DNA from: CAZEPJ01 sp964514105 | GTDB taxonomy: Bacteria > Desulfobacterota > Desulfocorpusculales > Desulfocorpusculum | Direction: 5' to 3' | DNA: 64,000 bases | Assembly: GCA_964514105.1 (NCBI GenBank) | Contig: CAZEPJ010000012.1 | Location: 14,786 to 78,785 of the forward strand | Notes under the pieces: model-generated | Databases searched by the model: none | The model's input: the letters and a program-made list of their open reading frames with translations, nothing else | Told to the model about the DNA's origin: nothing | Program-made: the position numbers and the translations under genes | Shown: piece after piece, positions 43,601 through 51,421 of the stretch | How the letters are laid out: each line of letters starts with the position of its first letter | Numbering within the stretch: position 1 is the first letter of the stretch

Positions 43601-44338
43601 CTGTGCGGCGTCTCGGTGCCGGGCACCGTCAAGGTCTCCTCCCGGGGCGTGAGCCTGGACGCCCGGCCCACCTCCAGCGGGCAGCCCCTCCAGCCGCTCC
43701 TGGCCTGCCTGCTGGGGGGGAAGGTGGAGGCCACGGGGACCTACGATCTGGACGCCAGCCTCACAGCCCAGGGCAGGGCCCCTGAGCTCCTGCAAGGGAC
43801 CCAGGGACAGGCGGTCTTGCAGGCCCGGGACGGCCGCATCCACCACCTCGCCATCCTCTCCAAGGTTTTCGCCGTCCTGAATGTCACGGAGATGTACCGG
43901 GGGAGGCTCCCCGATCTGTCCCAGGCGGGAGCGGCCTACGATTCCATGACCCTCAAGGTGAGCCTGAAGCGGGGCGTGTTGACGGTCCAGGAGTGGACCG
44001 TTGCCGGGCCCTCGCTCAACGTGGTCTGCCAGGGAGACATGGTGCTGACCAAAGGCACGCTCAACCTCAAGGCCCTCGTGTCCGTCTCGCGCACCATGGA
44101 CGCGGCAACCCGCCGAATCCCCGTCTTGAGGCATCTGGTGGGGGACGCCTTCCTGTCGGTTCCGGTTCGGATCACCGGGAAGCTGGAGGACCCCAAGGTG
44201 ACCGTCCTGTCGTCCAAGGACGTGGCGGCCGCCCTGCTGGGTCTCCTTAAGCGAACGGCCGAGATCCCCTTCGTCCTGGTGGAGCCCGTGATGCCGGGAA
44301 TGGATCCCAAGAAGGAGTCCGGCCCCCGCGGCCGATGA
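40658..44338 (+). CDS. Large AsmA-like (YhdP/TamB-type) envelope protein
   Basis: A 1226-residue protein with a single N-terminal membrane anchor (RWIVVVAALLLAAVGALGLAG), then a very long periplasmic region of repeating beta-strands. It ends with the AsmA C-terminal pattern: LKVSLKRGVLTVQEWTVAGP, GDMVLTKGTLNLKALVSVS and VRITGKLEDPKVTV. Members of this AsmA/DUF3971 group form long grooves that carry phospholipid between membranes. It follows a class III aminotransferase by seven bases, with no obvious functional link. The assignment is by architecture; sequence similarity within the family is weak. Confidence 0.78.
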   Translation: MLDLSRPLRWIVVVAALLLAAVGALGLAGKHLLDSEPFRTRVLETLGRELGGSVTCQAMEFSYLPLPHAALYRVRLIVPDALAASAEAVYAYPAMLPLLSGRVRLTSVHLASPEVEAKLAEPAAGEEVPPGASSFQGWEDALARILVRLGRGTKDLEVRVDRGRLRLWRGETPAHWFRDVDGGVQLSSGSLSLEISAQSDLWERLGLRGQIRLADLKGRARVDWGGLRAHALLAAFAPAVAERVKDSKVNLGLSLTINGLTEVRGELDGTSSHILVELHGERAHLRVKGLSGRFHLGADSLSLTVADLQLASPEMALSGELSLDRMGPKARLLVEGKGVEILPARKAAAVLLGGPPWLETLSGILRDGKLPRLHVSCEAGAVQDLCGTRTVVVRGSLREGTVRVPDTGLDLEAVRGDVAVAGGILEARGIEAQLTQLFAHGGELTVGLTGDDAPVRLDARVDADLAALQPALRGLLGNLAWAGEMDRIAEMRGHAVGRVVVEGTLKSPKWSVEAADFNLWMDYDRLPGDLEITSGGFAYGEGQIRIKDLAGAVGGSRFSGLAARVDLRGEPSLRVLDARGELSLEELYQWWKALGGDERTGDVVASVSGRGALAGLSLEGPLLQPEQWRFRAEGRLEGLTLKAAPLPAPLTLHHGAVEATQREAIIRSAALELLDTRLSAGQISLGYGAGGLTGELAAEGPVGPALWQWVLERIAPPSALSPRAPAALSDARLSWGRDAGWTFAGGLDMGEDRIVSLAASWDDTGARLEEVQIRDGRSDAHLSVAADRQQVQARFKGRLDQATVDGLLQTNRFFTGRLEGDLDITLTPADPLTLKAQGWLRGEDVHLSPWIALPLELRTFSVEAEGDGVFVHSASVAFGAQTLQVQGRLRPSSKGIEVDLSLETDHLQWEPWVPLLTGEFSVSPGMPSPAGAALRPQPAPLRGKLSIRADRLSAGGFSWEPLAVLLDLDGEEIRATILETGLCGVSVPGTVKVSSRGVSLDARPTSSGQPLQPLLACLLGGKVEATGTYDLDASLTAQGRAPELLQGTQGQAVLQARDGRIHHLAILSKVFAVLNVTEMYRGRLPDLSQAGAAYDSMTLKVSLKRGVLTVQEWTVAGPSLNVVCQGDMVLTKGTLNLKALVSVSRTMDAATRRIPVLRHLVGDAFLSVPVRITGKLEDPKVTVLSSKDVAAALLGLLKRTAEIPFVLVEPVMPGMDPKKESGPRGR

Positions 44339-44408
44339 GGGAGCTTCGTGGCCGTCACGGGATGGAGAGATCTCATTGTCGGATTGGGAAAGGAGGAAAC
44401 CAGAGCTG

Positions 44409-45131
44409 ATGGGCCCAACCCTGTCCCCGGATCTCCTGGAGCGGCTCGGCCGGTACGACACCCCCACGGTGTGCAACGCCATTGAGCTATTCGCCGTCCG
44501 CCCCCGCAACGTGGGGTACCTGGATCGCCGCATCGTGGCCTGCTTCGCGGATCTGCCCCCCATGGTCGGCTACGCGGTGACGGCGACCTTTCGCGCCGCA
44601 GCCCCGGCCTCGGGAGATGCATACCGCAGCCTGGAAGACCAGGCCACCCTCTTGGCGGAGCTTTCGGCCCCGTCGGTCATGGTCTTCCAGGACATGGATG
44701 ATCCACCCGCGGCGGCCACCTTCGGCGAGATCATGTGCTCGGCGTACAAGGCCTTCGGGGCCGTCGGCCTCATCACCAGCGGGGCGGGGCGAGACCTGGA
44801 CCAAGTCCGGGCCCTGGAGTTCCCGGTGTTCACCAACGGCACCATCTGCTCCCACGGGTACTGCCACATCCCGGCGACCCAGGTGCCGGTGAACGTGGGG
44901 GGGGTGGTGATACGACCGGGCGACCTCCTCCACGGGGATCGCAACGGGGTGACCACCATCCCGGCGGAGATCGCCTCGGAGATCCCGGAGGCCTGCGAGG
45001 CCTTCGGCCGCGCCGAGGCCGTGGTCCTGGAGTATCTCAACGGCGGCAACGCCACGCCCCAGGGGTTTGCCTCCGCCAGAGCCGAGTGCAGGCGCATGCT
45101 GGATGCCCTGGCGGCGCGGGTGCGGCGCTGA
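44409..45131 (+). CDS. RraA-like family protein
   Basis: A 240-residue product of the RraA/4-hydroxy-4-methyl-2-oxoglutarate aldolase-like fold. It shows LGRYDTPTVCNAIEL, AVTATFRAA, GAGRDLDQV (the GxxRD motif), NVGGVVIRPGDLLHGDRNGVTTIP (metal/substrate loop) and AEAVVLEYL. Some members are aldolases or decarboxylases, others inhibit RNase E; which applies here is unknown. The ATG at 44409 is chosen since AAAGGAGG precedes it at good distance. A TTG at 44376 is an alternative. Confidence 0.82.
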   Translation: MGPTLSPDLLERLGRYDTPTVCNAIELFAVRPRNVGYLDRRIVACFADLPPMVGYAVTATFRAAAPASGDAYRSLEDQATLLAELSAPSVMVFQDMDDPPAAATFGEIMCSAYKAFGAVGLITSGAGRDLDQVRALEFPVFTNGTICSHGYCHIPATQVPVNVGGVVIRPGDLLHGDRNGVTTIPAEIASEIPEACEAFGRAEAVVLEYLNGGNATPQGFASARAECRRMLDALAARVRR

Positions 45132-45157
45132 GCCCGGTGCGGATGGACGGAGGGGCG

Positions 45158-46201
45158 ATGGCCGGCGCGCAAAAAGCGCCGGAGGGGCGCGGCTGCCCCC
45201 TTTGCGGGAGCCTGGAGGCCGAGCCATTCCTCACGGCCGTGGATCGGCTCTATCCGCGGGCGGAGAACCACGACTACGCGCGATGCACCAGCTGCCCCAT
45301 GATCTATCTCTCGCCCATGCCCAATTCCGATGTCATCCGGAGTTACTACGGCGCCGGCTACACCCCCCACGCCCCCGCAGACGCTTCGGCCATCCGCAGG
45401 CGCCTGGGCCGTCCGCTCAACCGTTTCGTCGTGCGCCATCGGCTGGCTCCATCGAGCCCCAGATCCGGGCTCCGGCGCGCGGCCGCAGCACTGATGGCAC
45501 CCTTCGCCATGGCCGATACCCTGATGCCCCACGGCCGCTGCCGACTCCTGGAGGTGGGATGCGGTTCGGGACGATGGATGTACCGGCACAGGCTGCTGGG
45601 ATGGCAGACCGAAGGCGTGGAGCCCTCCGAGGATGCATGCAGGCAGGCCAGTTCTCTGGGCCTTCCGGTTCACCACGGGGACATCTTCTCCGTGCCGACG
45701 GACAGGCGCTACGACGTCATCGCCTTCCGCAGCGTCCTGGAGCACGTCTGGAACCCCGTGGAGACCCTCCGACGCGCCCGAGACCTCCTGGCGCCCGGCG
45801 GGAGGCTCGTGCTCTCGGTGCCCAATATCGCGTCCTGGAGCTTTCGCCGCTTCGGGACCTTCTGGTACCCCCTGGACCCCCCCAGGCATCTGCTCCAGTT
45901 CACTTCCCAGAGCCTGGTGCTGCTGGGCCGGCGCGCGAACCTGGAGGCGGTGGCGCTGCGCAGCGAGTTCAACAGCCGCATGATCCTCAACAGCTGGCAC
46001 TACAGTCGGGCGTTCCCCCGGGACATCATCGAGCGGCGCGACCTCGAGGTCCGACTGAGCTGTATCGAACGGGCGAAAGAGGCCCTCGGCGCCAAAGGGA
46101 CACGGCAACGATGGCGGGAGGCGCTGTTGGTATGGCAGGCCCGCCTGGCCGGAGGGCCCGGCGCCGGCGAGATGATTCAAGCGGCCTTGGAGCCGGCGTG
46201 A
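45158..46201 (+). CDS. Class I SAM-dependent methyltransferase with N-terminal zinc ribbon
   Basis: A 347-residue protein. CPLCG and CTSC at the N-terminus form a zinc-ribbon-like motif, followed by the SAM-binding domain: LLEVGCGSGRWMYRHRLLGW (motif I), VEPSEDA, VIAFRSVLEHVWNPVETLRRARDLL and GRLVLSVPNIASWSFR. This layout matches methyltransferases often placed with polysaccharide or lipid-modification genes, but no glycosyltransferase is adjacent here. GGAGGGG directly before ATG 45158 fixes the start; ATG 45143 is an alternative. Confidence 0.83.
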   Translation: MAGAQKAPEGRGCPLCGSLEAEPFLTAVDRLYPRAENHDYARCTSCPMIYLSPMPNSDVIRSYYGAGYTPHAPADASAIRRRLGRPLNRFVVRHRLAPSSPRSGLRRAAAALMAPFAMADTLMPHGRCRLLEVGCGSGRWMYRHRLLGWQTEGVEPSEDACRQASSLGLPVHHGDIFSVPTDRRYDVIAFRSVLEHVWNPVETLRRARDLLAPGGRLVLSVPNIASWSFRRFGTFWYPLDPPRHLLQFTSQSLVLLGRRANLEAVALRSEFNSRMILNSWHYSRAFPRDIIERRDLEVRLSCIERAKEALGAKGTRQRWREALLVWQARLAGGPGAGEMIQAALEPA

Positions 46202-46379
46202 TGGGCGCGTCGCCCGCAAAGGCCCGGGATGGGCGCCTTGCTCGCCAAACCCGCCTGGGTTCTGGTACACTGCTGCGGTCCACCGGCACCGGAGCAGCCC
46301 GGCGCAGTCGCATCCACCCCGGAATGGGCGGCCCCCCGAGCGCCCATGGCGCGGAAGCGCCCCGGGCAGGAGGATCTCA

Positions 46380-47177
46380 ATGGCCATTGTGACCATATCC
46401 AGGGGTTCGTACAGCCGTGGGCGAGACGTGGCCCAGGCCGTGGCCCAACGGCTCGGCTACGAGTGCATCGCCCGGGAGGTCGTCCTGGAGGCGGCCAGGC
46501 AGTTCCAGATCCCGGAAGTCCAGCTGGCCGAGGCCATGGAAGCGGCCCCCTGGGCCCTGGACCCCCTGCTTGAGCAGAAGCGGCGCTTCGTCGCCGCCGT
46601 GGGCGTCACGCTCCTGAGGCACGTGCGCAGGGACAACGTGGTGTACCACGGGCTCGCGGGCCACTTCTTCCTGCGTTGGGTGCCCCACGTGGTGAAGGTG
46701 CGCGTGTTGGCCGACAGGGAGGATCGCATCCGTATCGTCATGGAGCGGGACGGAAAGACCTGGGGGGATGCCTCCCAGTTCTTGGAGACCGTGGACGAGC
46801 AACGCAAGGCGTGGGGGATGGCCCTGTACGGGGTGGACTCCTCCGATCCCAACCTCTTCGACCTGACGCTCAACATCCGGCAGCTCAGCCTGGAGGGTGC
46901 TGTGGAGCTGGTCTGCCGGGCGGTGGCGCTCCCCGAGTTCCGGACCACGCCCGAGTCCCTGGAGATCCTGAACGATCTGATTCTCGCAGGCGAGGTCAAG
47001 ATCCCTCTGCTGGCTCTGGGTGTGGATCTGGCCGTGAGCGCCAGAAAGGGCAAGGTCCGGGTGGACGCCAAGGCACCCAGGTCCAGGACCGCGGCCCTGG
47101 AGCGGGAGATCGAGGAGCTGGCCCGCGCCGTGCCGGGGGTGCACGATCTTCAGGTCACCGTCTTTCCCCTGGGCTGA
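46380..47177 (+). CDS. Cytidylate kinase-like protein with C-terminal BON-like domain
   Basis: A 265-residue two-part protein. Residues about 1-190 match the cytidylate-kinase-like family (VTISRGSYSRGRDVAQAVAQRLGYECIAREVV, VVYHGLAGHFFL, VLADREDRIRIVMERDG). The phosphate loop is SRGSYSRG, not a standard Walker A. The last 70 residues (ILNDLILAGEVKIPLLALGVDLAVSARKGKVRVDAKAP, ELARAVPGVHDLQVTV) look like a BON domain. GGAGG six bases before the ATG fixes the start. Whether it phosphorylates CMP is unknown; the altered loop argues for another role. Confidence 0.8.
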   Translation: MAIVTISRGSYSRGRDVAQAVAQRLGYECIAREVVLEAARQFQIPEVQLAEAMEAAPWALDPLLEQKRRFVAAVGVTLLRHVRRDNVVYHGLAGHFFLRWVPHVVKVRVLADREDRIRIVMERDGKTWGDASQFLETVDEQRKAWGMALYGVDSSDPNLFDLTLNIRQLSLEGAVELVCRAVALPEFRTTPESLEILNDLILAGEVKIPLLALGVDLAVSARKGKVRVDAKAPRSRTAALEREIEELARAVPGVHDLQVTVFPLG

Positions 47178-47205
47178 GGCCCGCCCTCTCCCGCCCGCAG
47201 ACCCC

Positions 47206-48042
47206 TCAGTCCAGAAGCCACGCGGGCAGCGCGTCCCTTCCCTTCCCCGCGAAGGTGCAGGCATAGGGACATCTCTCGCACGTCCCCTTGAAGCCCTGGA
47301 GCACCGGCTCGCCCTTGATGGACTCCACCTGGGCGATGGCGGTGCGCACGCCCTCCTCAGGCCCCTGGACCACCAGCACCACGGCGCCCGCGGACTCCCC
47401 CACGCCTCCGGAAGCCACGTGCCGCGCCTCCACGCCGGCCAGGATCTTCAGGGCTTGGATCTCCGTGACGACCAGGGCGTTGGGCACCGGAAAGATCCCG
47501 AACTCGGCCCCCATGCTGTAGTCGAAGGTCTTGGCGCCCGTCCAGGCGGCGGCCTCCCGCACCGAGGGGACCAGCTTTTCCAACCCGACCGGGACCACGT
47601 ATCGGAGCCCCTGGGAGACGACCGTTCCCAGGGTGGCCCCCATGGTCCCGCCGTCGAATCCCGCCGCGATCACCCCCACGTTGCCCTCGGGGTCCACGGC
47701 GTTGGCCCCCTTGATGAGCACCGTGTCCCTGTGGAAGTCCTTGAGCACCTCTGGGAGCGATTTGCCCACCACCTGTCCCTTGTGCAGGACGATGGGGAAG
47801 GGGGTGCGCCTGTCGGCATCGGTCACGCACAGGAGGCGATGGCTGTTCGTGCCCGCGGTGTACTTCTGGGGCTCCAACCCGCTCATCCCAAGGAGTTCCT
47901 GAACCACGTACCCATTGGTCGTCCCGCCGTTGATGACGACGTAGGCGTTCTCCATGGCCGCGCGCACCTCGTCCATGCGCGCCACCGCCTTGGCGATGAG
48001 TCTCCGGGACTCCGCCGGAATCAGGGTAAACACGGCCCTCAT
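47206..48042 (-). CDS. Conserved protein of unknown function with C-terminal cysteine motif, in a Nuo-like operon
   Basis: A 278-residue product that I do not recognise. The core reads like a Rossmann/NagB-type fold: AYVVINGGTTNGYVVQELLG, YTAGTNSHRLLCVTD, VLIKGANAVDPEGNVGVIAAGFDGGTMGAT, YVVPVGLEKLVPSVREAA. It ends with a CxxCxxxC arrangement in GTCERCPYACTFAG, suggesting a metal or cluster site. It starts after GGAGGAGG and lies 71 bases downstream of the NuoG-like gene, in the same direction. It might be a NagB/LUD-like enzyme; this is speculation. Confidence 0.7.
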   Translation of the reverse strand: MRAVFTLIPAESRRLIAKAVARMDEVRAAMENAYVVINGGTTNGYVVQELLGMSGLEPQKYTAGTNSHRLLCVTDADRRTPFPIVLHKGQVVGKSLPEVLKDFHRDTVLIKGANAVDPEGNVGVIAAGFDGGTMGATLGTVVSQGLRYVVPVGLEKLVPSVREAAAWTGAKTFDYSMGAEFGIFPVPNALVVTEIQALKILAGVEARHVASGGVGESAGAVVLVVQGPEEGVRTAIAQVESIKGEPVLQGFKGTCERCPYACTFAGKGRDALPAWLLD

Positions 48043-48113
48043 GAAGCCCTCCTCCTGGATGTTCGAATTGCGCGGCCCGGCCGTGACCCTGCCCGACGCC
48101 CGGGACCCTTTCC

Positions 48114-48743
48114 TCACCCCTCCTCCGGGAACAGCGCCCCCACCGGGCATTCCTGCCAGCACGCCCCGGCCGCATTCCCCGGCGCGTCGGTGGGGAACAT
48201 GGCGATTCGGGTCCTGAGCCCCCGATGGGAGAACTGGAAGACCCCCTGGCCGCTTTCCCGGGCGCATCGAACGCACCGTCCGCACAGCACGCACTTGCCC
48301 GGGTCGTGCACCACGCCCGGCAGGGTGCGCTCCTGAGGCTCCCGACGGGACAGGTCCCTGAGCCCCTCCACCTTGAATCGAACGTTCAGCGCTCGCGCCA
48401 GCATCTGCAAAGCGCAGCGCCGGTTGGCCACGCAGCGCCTGCAGTCGATGTGATGGGCGGACAGCAGGAGCCTCAGGGCCGATCGCTGCAGTCGCCGGAC
48501 CGCCCCGGTATCCGTCCGCACCACCATGCCGCCGCGCACACGCTCCGTGCACGCGGTCACGGGCCCAGGGCGCCCGTCCACCTCCACGAAGCAGAGGCGG
48601 CAGCCGGCAAAGGGCTCCCCGGAGCCGTCCCGGTGGCACAGATGGGGGACAAATACACCGTTGGCCAGAGCCGCGTCCAAGAGGCGCTCCCCTTCCATCG
48701 CCTCCAATTCCCGACCGTCCACCCGGATCCTGACTCGCTGCAC
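48114..48743 (-). CDS. Short NuoG-like iron-sulfur subunit (2Fe-2S, His-Cys and 4Fe-4S clusters)
   Basis: A 209-residue electron-transfer protein equivalent to the N-terminal part of NuoG or of [FeFe]-hydrogenase HndD. A plant-type 2Fe-2S domain (PHLCHRDGSGEPFAGCRLC with a later TACTERV cysteine), then the HxxxCxxC-type motif in HHIDCRRCVANRRC, and a 4Fe-4S motif in CVLCGRCVRC with a distant ECPVG. It stops before any molybdopterin or H-cluster domain. GTG start. It follows the NuoF-like gene by 46 bases. Confidence 0.86.
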   Translation of the reverse strand: MQRVRIRVDGRELEAMEGERLLDAALANGVFVPHLCHRDGSGEPFAGCRLCFVEVDGRPGPVTACTERVRGGMVVRTDTGAVRRLQRSALRLLLSAHHIDCRRCVANRRCALQMLARALNVRFKVEGLRDLSRREPQERTLPGVVHDPGKCVLCGRCVRCARESGQGVFQFSHRGLRTRIAMFPTDAPGNAAGACWQECPVGALFPEEG

Positions 48744-48789
48744 GCCGCCCTCCCGCTGCGGGCAAGGCCGCCGACCTGCCCGCGCGCCG

Positions 48790-50718
48790 TTACGCCGTCT
48801 TCCCCTCCCCGGCCCGGGGCGCCTGGGGCGGGGGAACCGCCTCCTTGGGGGAGACCTTCACCACGGCCCCGTACTCGGGAGGACACGCTCGGACGCACTC
48901 TCCGCACTTGACGCACTTTTCCTGCTCCACGGCCTTCTTACGGGTCCGCATGGTGTAGATGGCCTCCGTGGGACAGGTGCCGACGCATGCCTCGCACCCA
49001 GCCGCGCATCGCTCGGGCACGATGTAAAACGCCATAAGATCCCTGCACTGAAGGGCCGGACAGCGCCTCTCGCGGATGTGGGCCTCGTACTCCCCCCGGA
49101 AATAGCGCAGTGTCGTCAGGACCGGATTGGGGGCCGTGCATCCCAGGTTGCACAGCGATCCTGCCCGAATCTCCTCGGACAACTCCTGCAGGAGGCCCAA
49201 GTCCGCCTCCGTCCCCTTGCCCCGGGTGATGTCCTGGAGGATCTCCAGGAGCTGCCGGGTTCCGATGCGGCAAAACGTGCACTTGCCGCAGGACTCCCCC
49301 TGGGTGAACTCCAGGAAGAAGCGGGCCACCTCCACCATGCAGTCGTCCTCGTCCATGACCACGACCCCGCCCGAGCCCATCATGGCCCCCGCCTGATTCA
49401 GGACCTCGTAGTCGATGGCCGTGTCCAGAAGGGACTCGGGCACGCATCCCCCGGAGGGCCCGCCGATCTGCACGGCCTTGAACGCCTTGGCCTCGGCCAT
49501 GCCCCCGCAGATGTCGAAGACGAGCCTGCGCAGGGAAGTCCCCATGGGCACTTCCACCAGACCCTGCTGCTGGCACTTGCCCACCACCGAGAAGACCATG
49601 GTCCCCTTGCTGGTCTCGGTGCCCGCCGACGTCAGGATCTCCGCACAGGAGCGCAGTATTCGGGCCGCCAGGGCCAGGGTCTTGACGTTGTTGATCAGGG
49701 TGGGGCGCCCGTTCAATCCCCTCTGCGCCGGGTACGGGGGGCGTGGCCCGGGCATGCCCCGCTCGCCCTGGATGGAGGCGATCAAGGCCGTCTCCTCCCC
49801 GCACACAAAGGCCCCGGACCCCTCGAAGAGGCGCAGCCGGAAGGCCCAGCCGCTGCCCAGGACATCCTCGCCCAGAAACCCGTCGGCCTGAGCCTGCTCC
49901 ACGGCCCTTCGCGCGCGGCGGATGGCCAGGGGGTACTCGCCGCGCAGGTACAGGTATCCCTCCGAGGCCCCCACGGCCCTGGCCGCGATGATCATCCCCT
50001 CGATGACCTGATGAGGGTTGCTCTCCAGGATGGCGCGGTCCATGTACGCCCCCGGATCCCCCTCGTCCCCGTTGCAGATGACCACGCGCTCGCTGGCCGG
50101 AGTGCGCCGGCAGATGTCCCACTTGACCCCGGTGGGGAAGCCCGCTCCGCCCCGTCCTCGGAGACCGGAGCGGCTGATCTCGGCGATGATCGCATCGGGC
50201 GGCATGCTCAGGGCACGCCCCAGCCCGCCGTACCCGCCGTTGGCGATGTAATGATCGATCTCGTCCGGGTCGATGAGACCGCACAGATCCAGGATGATCC
50301 GCCTCTCGTAGAAGAAGCGGGGGAGGTCGTAAACCGAAGGCATCATCTCGTCGGGCCCCAAGGCCCCCATGACGAAATCCAGGAAGGGGTCCCCCTCCCC
50401 CACGCACTGTCTGAGAAGGCCCTCGGCCTTGACCGCATTGACCCGACCGTACAGGTACGGGACCGCGCCCGGGAGCCTCACCGCCACCAGGGGCTCTGCG
50501 TAGCAGTGGCCGATGCATCCGACTTCCCGCACCTGCGCGTCCAGCCCCATGCGGGTGACACCGTCTCGAAGTACCGCAACCAGCTCCCCGGCCCCCTGGG
50601 CCAGGCCGCAGGTGGCCGTTCCCACGGTGATGAGGGGCCTGTCGCCGTCCTGCCAGGCGTTCCACGTCTCCCTGGCCCGGGCCCGGACCCGCTCCAGCGC
50701 TTGCAGGGCCTCACCCAC
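48790..50718 (-). CDS. NuoF-like NAD(P)H-binding flavoprotein subunit (HndC type)
   Basis: A 642-residue subunit oxidising or reducing NAD(P) through FMN. The N-terminal thioredoxin-fold 2Fe-2S domain has TATCGLAQGAGELV and VGCIGHCYAEPLV. The FMN/NADH core has LRGRGGAGFPTGVKWD, VICNGDEGDPGAYMDR and GAFVCGEETALI. The SLBB and 4Fe-4S region has ESCGKCTFCRIGTRQLL, and two further 4Fe-4S ferredoxin motifs are at the C-terminus (CEACVGTCP, CVKCGECVRACP). The GTG start overlaps nuoE by eight bases. These fused domains are typical of electron-bifurcating or NADP-reducing modules. Confidence 0.92.
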   Translation of the reverse strand: MGEALQALERVRARARETWNAWQDGDRPLITVGTATCGLAQGAGELVAVLRDGVTRMGLDAQVREVGCIGHCYAEPLVAVRLPGAVPYLYGRVNAVKAEGLLRQCVGEGDPFLDFVMGALGPDEMMPSVYDLPRFFYERRIILDLCGLIDPDEIDHYIANGGYGGLGRALSMPPDAIIAEISRSGLRGRGGAGFPTGVKWDICRRTPASERVVICNGDEGDPGAYMDRAILESNPHQVIEGMIIAARAVGASEGYLYLRGEYPLAIRRARRAVEQAQADGFLGEDVLGSGWAFRLRLFEGSGAFVCGEETALIASIQGERGMPGPRPPYPAQRGLNGRPTLINNVKTLALAARILRSCAEILTSAGTETSKGTMVFSVVGKCQQQGLVEVPMGTSLRRLVFDICGGMAEAKAFKAVQIGGPSGGCVPESLLDTAIDYEVLNQAGAMMGSGGVVVMDEDDCMVEVARFFLEFTQGESCGKCTFCRIGTRQLLEILQDITRGKGTEADLGLLQELSEEIRAGSLCNLGCTAPNPVLTTLRYFRGEYEAHIRERRCPALQCRDLMAFYIVPERCAAGCEACVGTCPTEAIYTMRTRKKAVEQEKCVKCGECVRACPPEYGAVVKVSPKEAVPPPQAPRAGEGKTA

Positions 50719-51226
50719 TCGATCCCTCCCCCTCCTTGCGCTGCACCTCTAGGATGAGGCCGTTGACCTTGCTGGTCATGGCGTGGCCGTGAAAGGTCTC
50801 TGTGCCGTTGCTCCCCATGACCATGACCGGCGCCAGGGCGCAGCAACCCACGCACGCCACCCGCTCCAGGCTGAAGAGCCGGTCCGGTGTGGTCTGGCCT
50901 TCCTCGATCCCAAGGCGGCGCTTCCACTCTTCCAGCAGGACATACGAGCGCCGCACGTGGCAGGCCGTCCCCACGCAGACCTTGATCTGATACTTGCCGG
51001 GAGGGGTCAGGCGGAACTGGTTGTAGAAGGTGACGATCCCGTACACCTCCCCTACGGCGATGGAGAGGCGCCGGGCCACCTGGGCCATGCCCTCGGGGGG
51101 AATGTAGCCCAGATCGGACTGGACTTTCTGCAACATGGGCAGGAGCTCGTCCCGATTTCCCTGGAAGCCCTCGAGGATTCCCCGGACCCGTTCCTCGATC
51201 TCCTGCGCCCCGCTTTGCGGCCGCAT
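50711..51226 (-). CDS. NuoE-like 2Fe-2S subunit (HndA type)
   Basis: A 171-residue thioredoxin-like [2Fe-2S] protein. The N-terminal helical part has RDELLPMLQKVQSDLGYIPPEGM, then VYGIVTFYNQFRLTPPGKYQIKVCVGTACHV (first cysteine pair) and ERVACVGCCALAPVMVMG (second pair). It starts the Nuo-like operon, preceded by a candidate promoter at 51262-51290. Its stop overlaps the nuoF GTG. Confidence 0.93.
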   Translation of the reverse strand: MRPQSGAQEIEERVRGILEGFQGNRDELLPMLQKVQSDLGYIPPEGMAQVARRLSIAVGEVYGIVTFYNQFRLTPPGKYQIKVCVGTACHVRRSYVLLEEWKRRLGIEEGQTTPDRLFSLERVACVGCCALAPVMVMGSNGTETFHGHAMTSKVNGLILEVQRKEGEGSSG

Positions 51227-51261
51227 GCCCGGCCCCACCTTCTCCCCGACGAATTGAGGAG

Positions 51262-51290
51262 AGTATAACACGGGGGATTCGCCCGGGAAA
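51262..51290 (-). promoter_or_regulatory. Candidate sigma-70 promoter for the Nuo-like operon
   Basis: Minus strand TTTCCC, 17 bases, TATACT (plus-strand AGTATA, 51262-51267), about 35 bases before the nuoE-like ATG. The -10 box is strong and the -35 box weak. Confidence 0.42.
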
Positions 51291-51329
51291 CGGTCGTGGC
51301 GCAGGCCCCGTTCCCCTGCCGCTGCGCCG

Positions 51330-51358
51330 TTGACAAACCCGCGGGTAGACTCTAGGGT
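51330..51358 (+). promoter_or_regulatory. Candidate sigma-70 promoter for the amidase gene
   Basis: TTGACA (51330-51335), 17 bases, TAGGGT (51353-51358), about 63 bases before the amidase ATG. Confidence 0.48.
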
Positions 51359-51421
51359 GGACTCCGGGCTATCCATCCCGGGAGCACTTCAAGCCGTTTC
51401 GCGCAGCGGGAGGCCGCGGTC

